DNA of 64,000 bases from Micromonospora chersina. GTDB taxonomy: Bacteria; Actinomycetota; Actinomycetes; Mycobacteriales; Micromonosporaceae. Below the pieces are notes generated by a model that made no database searches, was not told where the DNA came from, and saw nothing but the letters and a program-made list of their open reading frames with translations. Position numbers and translations under genes: made by a program. This document shows, piece after piece, positions 47,308 through 56,000 of the stretch. Position 1 is the stretch's first letter. Each line of letters begins with the position of its first letter. The DNA is taken from contig NZ_FMIB01000002.1 in the NCBI RefSeq assembly GCF_900091475.1, forward strand, positions 2,666,001 to 2,730,000. Direction: 5' to 3'.

Positions 47308-48809
47308 GGCACGTCCACCGGCAGGACCGCCCGGACGTACGGGGTGCGCTGGCGGAGGTCGGTGGCCGCGTCCACGGTGACCCGGAACAGCGGCCCGGCG
47401 GCCAGGGTGAGCGCCAGGCCGAGGACCACCAGGGCGGCGGTGGCCCCGACCATCAGCCCGGGCAGCCGGACGGCCGGGCCGGCGGTGGCCAGCCGGGGCG
47501 CCCGCCAGAACGCGATGTTCCACACCCGGGAGGCGGCGTAGAGGGTGAGCAGGCTGGTCAGGGCGCCCGCACCGACCAGCACGGCGGGCAGTGTCCCGCC
47601 GGCCGCCACGCCGGCCTGGAGCAGGCCGAGCTTGCCCAGGAAGCCGGAGAACGGGGGGATGCCCGCCAGGTTCATGGCCGGCACGAAGAAGAGCACGGCG
47701 AGCAGCGGGGCGATCCGGGCCAGCCCGCCGAGCCGGCGCAGGTCGGTGCTGCCGGCGCGCTCCTCCACGAGGCCGGCGACCAGGAACAACGTGGTCTGGA
47801 TGGTGATGTGGTGCACCACGTAGAAGATCGCCCCGGCCAGGCCGGCCACGCTGCTCAGGGCCACCCCGAAGATCATGTAGCCGATGTGGCTGACCAGGGT
47901 GAACGAGAAGAGCCGCTTCATGTCGGACTGGGCCGCCGCGCCGAGGATGCCGACCACCATGGTCAGGCCGGCGACCACCATGAGCAGGCCGGAGACCTGG
48001 CCGCCGGGGAACAGCAGGGTCTCGGTGCGGATGATCGCGTACACGCCGACCTTGGTGAGCAGGCCGGCGAAGACCGCGGTGACCGGGGCGGGAGCGGTCG
48101 GGTAGCTGTCCGGCAGCCACGCGGAGACCGGGAAGACCGCCGCCTTGATGGCGAAGGCGAGCAGCAGCGTGAGCTGGAGCGCCAGGCGTACGCCGGGCGA
48201 CAGGGCGTCCAACCGGCCGGCGAGCTGCGCCATGTTCAGGGTGCCGGTGGCCGCGTACACCAGCCCCACCGCGGCCAGGAAGATCATCGACGACAGGATG
48301 CTGACCACCACGTACGTCGAACCGGTGCGGATCCGCGTCTCGGTGCCGCCCAGGGTGATCAGCACGAAGCTCGCGGCCAGCAGGATCTCGAAGCCGACGA
48401 AGAGGTTGAACAGGTCACCGGCCAGGAAGGCGTTCGTCACGCCGGCGGTGAGCACCAGGTAGGTGGGGTGGTAGATGCTCACGGGCGCTGTCTCGCCGGT
48501 CTCCCCCCGCCCCTGGCCGATCGAGTAGAGCAGCACGCAGAGGGTGACCGCCGACGAGACCACCAGCATGAGCGCGGCCAACTGGTCGGCGACCAGCACG
48601 ATGCCGACCGGCGCCGGCCAACCCCCCACCCGGACCACCACGGGCCCGTGCCGGTACGCCTGCACCAGCAGCGTCACCGCCACCAGCAGCGTCGTGGTCA
48701 GCCCGATCACGCTGACCAGCCGCTGCAGCCGGGGCCGGTTGGTCAGGATCAGGGTGAGCGCCGCGCCGAGCAGCGGCACCACCACCGGCAGCGGCACCAG
48801 GGCGCTCAC
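47304..48809 (-). CDS. mrpD: Na+/H+ antiporter subunit MrpD
   Basis: 501 aa from GTG 48809 (MSALVPLPVVVPLLGAALTL). Proton-translocating NuoM/N-like subunit with about 14 helices; FNLFVGFEILLAASFVLI carries the conserved glutamate, and KAAVFPVSAWLPDSYPTAP the conserved lysine. It is separated from mrpC by two copies of a 59-bp repeat, unlike the other subunits, which overlap directly. Confidence 0.94.
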   Translation of the reverse strand: MSALVPLPVVVPLLGAALTLILTNRPRLQRLVSVIGLTTTLLVAVTLLVQAYRHGPVVVRVGGWPAPVGIVLVADQLAALMLVVSSAVTLCVLLYSIGQGRGETGETAPVSIYHPTYLVLTAGVTNAFLAGDLFNLFVGFEILLAASFVLITLGGTETRIRTGSTYVVVSILSSMIFLAAVGLVYAATGTLNMAQLAGRLDALSPGVRLALQLTLLLAFAIKAAVFPVSAWLPDSYPTAPAPVTAVFAGLLTKVGVYAIIRTETLLFPGGQVSGLLMVVAGLTMVVGILGAAAQSDMKRLFSFTLVSHIGYMIFGVALSSVAGLAGAIFYVVHHITIQTTLFLVAGLVEERAGSTDLRRLGGLARIAPLLAVLFFVPAMNLAGIPPFSGFLGKLGLLQAGVAAGGTLPAVLVGAGALTSLLTLYAASRVWNIAFWRAPRLATAGPAVRLPGLMVGATAALVVLGLALTLAAGPLFRVTVDAATDLRQRTPYVRAVLPVDVP

Positions 48810-48927
48810 GTGCTGGCCTTCGTTCGCGACTGCGGGGCTCGCAAACCCGGCTCACTCCTCGCGCTCACGTGCTGGCCTTCGTTCGCGACTGCGGGGCTCG
48901 CAGAACCGGCTCACTCCTCGCGCTCAC
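48806..48927 (-). repeat. Two tandem copies of a 59-bp mini-ORF repeat between mrpC and mrpD
   Basis: Period exactly 59 bp; the two copies differ at two positions. On the coding strand each begins GTGAGCGCGAGGAGTGAGCC. Copy A (48865-48927) starts in the GTGA that also holds the mrpC stop and encodes 20 aa (MSARSEPVLRAPQSRTKAST). Its TGA overlaps the GTG of copy B (48806-48868), whose TGA overlaps the mrpD GTG. The last 12-14 nt of each unit (GAAGGCCAGCAC) act as the ribosome-binding region for the next start and differ from the mrpA/mrpC repeat; the rest is shared. An inner CTGCG-AGCCC-CGCAG stem-loop is present. Confidence 0.9.
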
Positions 48928-49406
48928 TGGTCCTGCTCCCGCCGGCGGAGCCGGCGCAGCGCCGGCTCCGGGTCGACCTGTTCCGGGTCGGCGTCCGGCC
49001 CTTCGCCGCCGAGGTCCGCCGTGGACACCTCGTTGCGCTCGGCGAGCCGGACGACCTGCCGGTCCTCCAGGTCGTCCTGCACCTCGTCGTCGCCGGTCAG
49101 GTACCAGCTCCGGTAGGCGACCGCGAGCAGGAACGCGGTCAGCCCGAACGTGATCACCACGGCGGTGAGCACCATGGCCTGCGGCAGCGCGTCGCTCATC
49201 GCGGCGCTCGGCGCGCTGCCGGCCAGCGGCGCGGCCCCTGACCGGCCGCCGAGCAGGATCAGCAGGTTCACGCCGTTGCCGAGCAGGATGACGCCGAGCA
49301 GGATCCGGGTCAGGCTCCGTTCCAGCACCAGGATGACGCCGGTGGCGACGAGCACCCCGACGGCGATCACCAGCACCAGGGTCGGCCCGGCCGCTCCCCG
49401 GGTCAC
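48924..49406 (-). CDS. mrpC: Na+/H+ antiporter subunit MrpC
   Basis: 160 aa from GTG 49406. NuoK-like with three helices (LVLVIAVGVLVATGVILVL, LGVILLGNGVNLLIL, AMVLTAVVITFGLTAFLLAVAY); the conserved GNGVNLLIL and DALPQAMVLTAVVI motifs are present. A charged 45-residue C-terminal tail (DDEVQDDLEDRQ onward) extends it beyond the usual 110-120 aa. Flanked on both sides by the 59-bp repeats. Confidence 0.93.
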   Translation of the reverse strand: MTRGAAGPTLVLVIAVGVLVATGVILVLERSLTRILLGVILLGNGVNLLILLGGRSGAAPLAGSAPSAAMSDALPQAMVLTAVVITFGLTAFLLAVAYRSWYLTGDDEVQDDLEDRQVVRLAERNEVSTADLGGEGPDADPEQVDPEPALRRLRRREQDQ

Positions 49407-49583
49407 CGTGCCACCTCTGTTCGCGACTGCGGGGCTCGCAGGACCGGCTCACTCCTCGCGCTCACCGTGCCACCTCTGTTCGCGACTGCGGGGCTCGCAG
49501 GACCGGCTCACTCCTCGCGCTCACCGTGCCACCTCTGTTCGCGACTGCGGGGCTCGCAGGACCGGCTCACTCCTCGCGCTCAC
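49403..49583 (-). repeat. Three identical tandem copies of a 59-bp mini-ORF repeat between mrpA and mrpC
   Basis: Three exact 59-bp units. The mini-ORFs are 49521-49583, 49462-49524 and 49403-49465, each 20 codons (MSARSEPVLRAPQSRTEVAR) plus TGA. The mrpA stop overlaps the first GTG, each stop overlaps the next GTG (GTGA), and the last overlaps the mrpC GTG. Each unit carries AGAGGTGG seven to nine bases before the next GTG. The core is the same as in the mrpC/mrpD repeat; the 12-nt ribosome-binding part is specific to this junction. Confidence 0.92.
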
Positions 49584-52414
49584 GGGCGCCCGCCCTCGCG
49601 TTGTACGGCGAGCCCGCGGGCTGGTTCGCCGGCCGCCTCGACGTGCCGGTCCACCTCGGCGCCGAGGCTGCGCAGGATGTCCAGCACCAGCCCGACCACG
49701 ATCAGGTAGACGCCGATGTCGAAGAAGAGCGACGTGACCAGGTAGAAGTGGTCGACAAGCGGCAGCCAGAGATTGACCTTCACGCTCTCCAGCACCCGGC
49801 CGGTGAGAAGCAGCCCGAGCACGCCGCCGCCGACCGAGACGGCCAGGCCCGCGCCGAGCACCGTCCCGGCGCCGACCGGCGCCGCCTCCGCCAGCTCGTA
49901 CCTGCCGCCGGCCAGGTAGCGGAGGGTCAGCGCGAGGCTGGCCACCAGCCCGCCGGAGAAGCCGCCGCCCGGTGCGTTGTGCCCGGAGAACAGCAGGAAC
50001 AGCGAGAAGAGCAGCACCGTGTGGAAGATCAGCCGGGTGACGACCTCGAAGACGATCGAGCGGCGGCGCTCGGTCAGCATCGTCCCGCCCCGCAGCCAGA
50101 CCGTCCGCCGGTCCCGGCGCGACCGGACCGGGCCGGGACGGCGCGGCCGGGGCCCGGTGCGGGAGCGCTCGAAGATCAGGCTCGCCACGCCGGTCGCGGT
50201 CACCACCAGCACCGAGATCTCGCCCATGGTGTCCCAGGCCCGGATGTCGACGAGCGTCACGTTCACCACGTTGCGGCCGTAGCCCTGCGCCACGGCCAGT
50301 TCGGGGAAGGCCGCCGAGATCGACGGGGTACGCCGGGCGCCCGCCGCGGCCAGCGCCAGGCCCGCCATGACGAGGCCGGCGGCCACCCCGATGCCGCGGC
50401 GCACCCAGCGGCTGCGGCGCAGCGGGCGGGCCGAGAAGCGCTCCGGCAGCCGGCGCAGCACCAGCACGAAGACCGCGATGGTGGCGGTCTCCACCAGGAA
50501 CTGGGTGAGCGCCACGTCGGGCGCGCCGTAGAGGACGAACATCATGGCGGTGCCGTAGCCGGTGACGCCGACCAGCAGCATGGCGGTGAGCCGGCGCCGG
50601 GCGCCCACCGCGAGCAGCGCGGCCACCGCGATCACCACGCAGACCACCAGCTGCGTCGGGTTGTCCCAGACGGCGATCCCGGCCCGCCACGGCCGGGTGG
50701 CCAGCATCGCGCCGCCCGGCACCAGCACGAGGACGACCAGCACGGTGCCGAGGTACTGCGGCAGGGCGCCGCGCTGGGTGGCGCCGGTGACCTCGATGGC
50801 GAACCGGTCGAACCGGTGGGTGACCCACTCGTATCCCTCGTTGCCGCCGACCGGCGAGCGCAGCCGCGTCAGGGCCGGGGCGAGCGGGCCGCGGACCAGG
50901 TGCAGCACCACCCCGCCGGCGATCACCACGGCGGAGAGGCCGAGCGCCGCGGTCGGCCCGTGCCAGAGCGCCAGTTTCTCCTCGACCGGGCCGAACAGCT
51001 CGGCGTACGGGCGGAGCAGGCCGCCCAGCCAGCCGGCGGCCGGACCGGCGGCGAGCCCGGCGACGGCGAGCAGTGCCGGGGGTACGAGCATCGCGGCGGG
51101 CGGCCGCTCCACGTCGGTCACCGGGACGTCCGGCCGCGAGCCGAACGCGCCCCAGAGGAACCGGATGCTGTACGCGACGGTCAGCGCGCTCCCCACCACC
51201 AGCACGGCGAGCACCACCGGCCGCCCGGTGAACGCGCCGAGCACCGCCTCCTTCGCCACGAAGCCGAACAGCGGCGGCAGGCCGGCCATCGAGGCGGCGG
51301 CCAGCGCGGCGACCGTCGTGAGCACCGGCGCGCTCCGGCCCACCCCGGACAGGTCGCGCAGGTCCCGGCTGCCGGCGCTGTGGTCGAGGATGCCGACGAC
51401 GAGGAACAGCGCCGCCTTGAACAGGGCGTGCGCCAGCAGCATGGCCACGCCGGCGAGGGCCGCCTTCGGGGTGCCCGCGCCGAGCACCACGGTGAGCAGG
51501 CCGAGCTGGCTGACCGTCCCGTACGCCAGCAGCAGTTTGAGGTCGGTCTGCCGCAGCGCCGCCCAGCCCCCGGCGACCAGGGTGACCAGACCGGCGACCA
51601 CGGTGACCGGCCGCCAGGGCCCGGCCGGCGCGAGCGCCGGGCCGAGCAGCCCGACCAGGAACACCCCGGCCTTCACCATGGCGGCCGCGTGGAGGTAGGC
51701 GCTGACCGGGGTGGGCGCCGCCATCGCCACCGGCAGCCAGGAGTTGAACGGGAAGACCGCGGACTTGGCGAGGGCGCCGGTGAGCACGAGCAGCACCGCG
51801 ACGGCCAGGTAGCCGCCGCCGGGCAGCGGCGCGGCCGTGACGACCGACCAGCGGTAGCTGCCGACGTGGTGGCCGAGCAGCAGGAACCCGACCAGCATGG
51901 CCAGCCCGCCCAGGGTGGTGACGGTCAGCGCCTGGGCGGCCGCCCACCGGCTGGACCGCCGCTCGGTGCTGTGCCCGATCAGCAGGTAGGAGAAGACCGT
52001 GGTCAGCTCCCAGAAGACGTAGAGCAGCAGCAGGTCGTCCGAGACGACCAGGCCGAGCATCGCCCCGGCGAAGGCGACCATGACGGCCGCGAAGCGGGCC
52101 AGGCCCGCCGAGCCGGCGTGGAAGTAGCGGGCCGAGTAGACGAGCACCAGCGCGCCGACGCCGCCGACCAGCAGCAGCATCAGCCAGGACAGGGTGGTGA
52201 CCCGCAGCGCCACGTCGAGGTGGAGTTCCGGGATCCACGGGTACGTCTCGACGACCGCGCCGCCGTCGCGGACCGCGCCGGTGTGCGCCACCGCCCAGCC
52301 GAAGGTGGCCGCCGGGGCGAGGGCGAGCAGCAGGCAGGCACGCGGACCCCACCGGCGGACCAGCAGCGGGGCGGACAGGGCCGCCACCAGGTGCAGGATC
52401 AGCAGGACGAGCAC
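49580..52414 (-). CDS. mrpA: Na+/H+ antiporter subunit MrpA fused to MrpB
   Basis: 944 aa from GTG 52414; GTG 52420 is possible but its ribosome-binding site would be too close. About 20 membrane helices. The NuoL-like part has LLYVFWELTTVFSYLLIGH with the conserved glutamate, KSAVFPFNSWLPVAMAAPTPVSAYLHAAAMVKAG and YGAPDVALTQFLVETA. From about residue 780 an MrpB domain follows (RLIFHTVLLFSLFLLFSGHNAPGGGFSGGLVA), giving the A-B fusion typical of actinobacteria. First gene of the operon; its TGA stop is supplied by the 59-bp repeat. Confidence 0.94.
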   Translation of the reverse strand: MLVLLILHLVAALSAPLLVRRWGPRACLLLALAPAATFGWAVAHTGAVRDGGAVVETYPWIPELHLDVALRVTTLSWLMLLLVGGVGALVLVYSARYFHAGSAGLARFAAVMVAFAGAMLGLVVSDDLLLLYVFWELTTVFSYLLIGHSTERRSSRWAAAQALTVTTLGGLAMLVGFLLLGHHVGSYRWSVVTAAPLPGGGYLAVAVLLVLTGALAKSAVFPFNSWLPVAMAAPTPVSAYLHAAAMVKAGVFLVGLLGPALAPAGPWRPVTVVAGLVTLVAGGWAALRQTDLKLLLAYGTVSQLGLLTVVLGAGTPKAALAGVAMLLAHALFKAALFLVVGILDHSAGSRDLRDLSGVGRSAPVLTTVAALAAASMAGLPPLFGFVAKEAVLGAFTGRPVVLAVLVVGSALTVAYSIRFLWGAFGSRPDVPVTDVERPPAAMLVPPALLAVAGLAAGPAAGWLGGLLRPYAELFGPVEEKLALWHGPTAALGLSAVVIAGGVVLHLVRGPLAPALTRLRSPVGGNEGYEWVTHRFDRFAIEVTGATQRGALPQYLGTVLVVLVLVPGGAMLATRPWRAGIAVWDNPTQLVVCVVIAVAALLAVGARRRLTAMLLVGVTGYGTAMMFVLYGAPDVALTQFLVETATIAVFVLVLRRLPERFSARPLRRSRWVRRGIGVAAGLVMAGLALAAAGARRTPSISAAFPELAVAQGYGRNVVNVTLVDIRAWDTMGEISVLVVTATGVASLIFERSRTGPRPRRPGPVRSRRDRRTVWLRGGTMLTERRRSIVFEVVTRLIFHTVLLFSLFLLFSGHNAPGGGFSGGLVASLALTLRYLAGGRYELAEAAPVGAGTVLGAGLAVSVGGGVLGLLLTGRVLESVKVNLWLPLVDHFYLVTSLFFDIGVYLIVVGLVLDILRSLGAEVDRHVEAAGEPARGLAVQREGGRP

Positions 52415-52491
52415 GCGCACTCCCGGTCGAGGTGACAGCGCGCGGGGGCACGCTGCGGCCAGGACCGATCACACGCCACATCCCCGCCCAA

Positions 52492-52519
52492 CCGGGCGGT
52501 TTTCGGGAAACCCGCCCGG
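52492..52519 (-). terminator. Hairpin between the 122-aa gene and mrpA
   Basis: CCGGGCGG-TTTT and AAACCCGCCCGG pair over about 11-12 bp around a short loop. It lies 17 bp after the stop of the upstream hypothetical gene, so it probably separates that transcript from mrp. Confidence 0.55.
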
Positions 52520-52535
52520 CGACCGGGCCTCCCGC

Positions 52536-52904
52536 TCAGCGCAGGGCAGGGTCGGCGGTGGACCGGTCCCGGCGCGGCGTCTCGACCAGCAGGTCCGGCC
52601 GCCCGAGCTGGCGGACGGCCTTGTTGACCACGCGCTGGGCGGCGGCGAGGGAGCGCACCGGCAGCAGCTTGCCGCGGCTCTCGCGGCGCAGGACGAAGTA
52701 GTGCACCGCGGCGCGGACCAGCCCCCGGTCGGCGGCGCTGGAGTGGGCGGTGGCGACGACCAGCTCACGCAGGCAGCGGGCCAGGTCCTCGGCCAGCTCC
52801 AACTCGGGGCCGTGCAGGCCGGCGCGGAGCGCGGCGAGGTGACTGTCGACCTTGCGGATGAGCACGTCGGTCCCGGACTCGGCGCCTCGCCCCTGCACGG
52901 TCAT
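52536..52904 (-). CDS. Hypothetical helical protein, 122 aa
   Basis: ATG 52904 with GGAGGG upstream (MTVQGRGAESGTDVLIRKVD). Soluble and mostly helical, with RCLRELVVATAHSSAADRGLVRAAVHYFVLRRESRGKLLPVRSL. It looks like a small actinobacterial protein of unknown role. Upstream of mrpA on the same strand but separated by a hairpin, so an antiporter link is not proven. Confidence 0.7.
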   Translation of the reverse strand: MTVQGRGAESGTDVLIRKVDSHLAALRAGLHGPELELAEDLARCLRELVVATAHSSAADRGLVRAAVHYFVLRRESRGKLLPVRSLAAAQRVVNKAVRQLGRPDLLVETPRRDRSTADPALR

Positions 52905-53083
52905 CCAGGCCCTCCACCCCACGCTGCGTTGCGGGTGAAGTTACTTTATGTTGCGCGGTAGAAGCAAGCAGTTAAGTAAGACTTAACGCATTCAAGGCCA
53001 CATCCGTCGCTTAAAGCCCCGTCCCGGACAGAACAGCGTCCGGCGAGGACTGGTTGTCACACCGGCGGGGCAGGATGGAGGGC

Positions 53084-56000
53084 GTGGCGGACGAGGTGAC
53101 CCGGGGCGCGGCGGTCCTGGCGGATTTCGGCGCGGCGACCCGGGAGTGGTTCACCGCGGCCTTCGCCGCGCCCACCGCCGCCCAGGAGGGCGCCTGGCGG
53201 TCGGTCGCCGCCGGGCGCAACGCGCTCGTCGTCGCACCGACCGGCTCCGGCAAGACCCTCGCGGCGTTCCTCTGGTCACTCGACCGGCTGGCCAAGGAAC
53301 CGCCACCGGCCGACGCCCGGCAGCGCTGCCGGGTCCTCTACGTCAGCCCGCTCAAGGCGCTCGCCGTCGACGTCGAACGCAACCTGCGCGCCCCGCTCAC
53401 CGGCATCCGGCAGGCCGCCACCCGGCTCGGCCTCACCCCGCCCGACATCACCGTGGGCATGCGCACCGGCGACACCCCGGCCGACGAGCGGCGGGCCTTC
53501 GCCCGGACTCCGCCGGACATCCTGATCACCACGCCCGAGTCGCTGTTCCTGCTGCTCACCTCCGCGGCCCGCGACTCGCTGCGCGGGGTCCGCACGGTGA
53601 TCGTCGACGAGGTGCACGCCGTCGCCGGCACGAAGCGCGGCGCCCACCTGGCGCTCTCCCTGGAACGCCTCGACGCGCTGCTGGAGACGCCCGCGCAGCG
53701 GATCGGGCTCTCCGCCACCGTCCGGCCGATCGATGTCTGCGCCCGCTTCCTCGGCGGAGCCCGCCCGGTCGACGTGGTGCAGCCGCCCACCAGCAAGACC
53801 ATCGAGGTCAGCGTCCAGGTGCCGGTGGAGGACATGACCCGCCTCGACGAGCAGGAGCCGCCGGAGGACGCGCTGGGCGGGATCGGCCCGCGCCGGGCCT
53901 CGATCTGGCCGGCCGTCGAGGAGCGGGTCTTCTCGCTGATCCGGTCCCACCGCTCGACAATCGTCTTCACCAACTCCCGGCGCAGCGCCGAGCGGCTCTG
54001 CGCCCGGCTCAACGAGCTGGCCGCCGAGGAACTGGAGGCGGCGACCGCCCCGGACGGCGGCCGCATGGCCCGGGGCGGCGAGCCGGTGGGCGTATCCGAG
54101 CTGCTGGCGGGAATGGACGGCCCGCCGGCCGGCGACGGCGGTGCAGGGGACGGGCCGGGCCCGGCGCGGCGCGGGGCCGACGCGTTCGGCGGACCGGTGG
54201 GGCCGTTGCGCGCGCCCCGGCAACCGGCCGAGGTGATGGCGCAGTCCGGGGCGGCGGCCGGCGCGCCGCCGGTGATCGCCCGGGCCCACCACGGCAGCGT
54301 CTCCCGCGAGGAGCGCAAGCACATCGAAGAGGCGCTCAAGTCCGGGCAGCTCCCGGCCGTGGTCGCCACCTCCAGCCTGGAGCTGGGCATCGACATGGGC
54401 GCGGTCGACCTGGTCGTGCAGATCGAGGCCCCGCCCAGCGTCGCCGCCGGCCTGCAACGGGTCGGCCGGGCCGGGCACCAGGTCGGCGCGGTCTCCCGGG
54501 GCGTGGTCTTCCCGAAGCACCGCGGCGACCTGCTCTCCTGCACCGTGGTCGCCGAGCGGATGGGCGCGGGCGCGATCGAGGAGCTGCACTACCCGCGCAA
54601 CCCGCTCGACGTGCTGGCCCAGCAGATCGTGGCCATGGTGGCCCTGGAGCCGTGGCGGCTCGGTGACCTCGCCGTGCTGGTCCGCCGCGCCGCGCCCTTC
54701 GCCGAGCTGCCCGACTCGGCGCTGCACGCGGTGCTCGACATGCTCTCCGGGCGCTACCCGTCGACCGCCTTCGCCGAGCTGCGGCCCCGACTGGTCTGGG
54801 ACCGGGCCGCCGACGTGCTCACCGGCCGGCCCGGCGCGCAGCGGCTCGCCGTGACCAGCGGCGGCACCATCCCCGACCGGGGCCTGTTCGGGGTCTTCCT
54901 GGCCGGCGCCGAGCGGGCCGCCCGGGTCGGCGAGCTGGACGAGGAGATGGTCTACGAGTCCCGGGTCGGCGACGTGTTCCTGCTCGGCTCGTCGTCCTGG
55001 CGGATCGAGGAGATCACCCCCGACCGGGTGCTCGTCTCCCCCGCGCCCGGCCAGGCCGCCCGGATGCCGTTCTGGAAGGGCGACCAGCTCGGCCGTCCGG
55101 TCGAGCTGGGCCGGGCCATCGGCGCCCGGGTCCGGGCGCTGCTGCGCCAGTCCGACGCCGACGCCGTGGCCGCGCTGCGCGCCGGCGGGCTGGACGACTG
55201 GGCCGCCGGCAACCTCATGAGCTACCTGCGCGAGCAGAAGGAGGCCACCCGGTCGCTGCCCGACGACCGCACCGTGGTGGTCGAGCGGTTCCGCGACGAG
55301 CTGGGCGACTGGCGGCTCGCCGTGCACTCGGTGCTCGGCGCCCGGGTCAACGGTCCGTGGGCCCTCGCGATCGGCCGCCGGCTCGCCGAGCGCTACGGGG
55401 TAGACGCCCAGGTGATGCCCTCCGACGACGGCATCGTGGTCCGGCTGCCCGACACCGCCGAGGAGCCGCCCGGCGCCGACGTGGTGGTCTTCGACCCCGA
55501 GGAGATCGCCCAGCTGGTCGAGGAGTCCGTGGGCACCTCCGCGCTGTTCGCCTCCCGGTTCCGCGAGTGCGCGGCCCGGTCCCTGCTGCTGCCCCGCCGC
55601 GACCCGCGCCGCCGGCAGCCGCTCTGGCAGCAGCGCCAGCGCGCCGCACAGCTCCTCGACGTGGCCCGCGAGTACGCCGACTTCCCGGTCACCCTGGAGG
55701 CCGCCCGCGAGTGCCTCCAGGACGTCTTCGACCAGCCCGCCCTGGCCGAGCTGATGCGCGACCTCGGCGCCCGCAAGGTCCGCCTGGTCGAGGTGGAGTC
55801 CGAGCGCCCGTCGCCGTTCGCCCGCTCGCTGCTCTTCGGCTACGTGGGCGCGTTCCTCTACGAGGGCGACGCACCGCTGGCCGAGCGGCGGGCCGCCGCC
55901 CTGGCCCTCGACTCCGGGCTCCTCGGTGAACTGCTCGGGCGGGTCGACCTGCGGGAACTTCTCGACCCCGCGGTGCTGGCCGAGACCGAACGGCAGCTGC

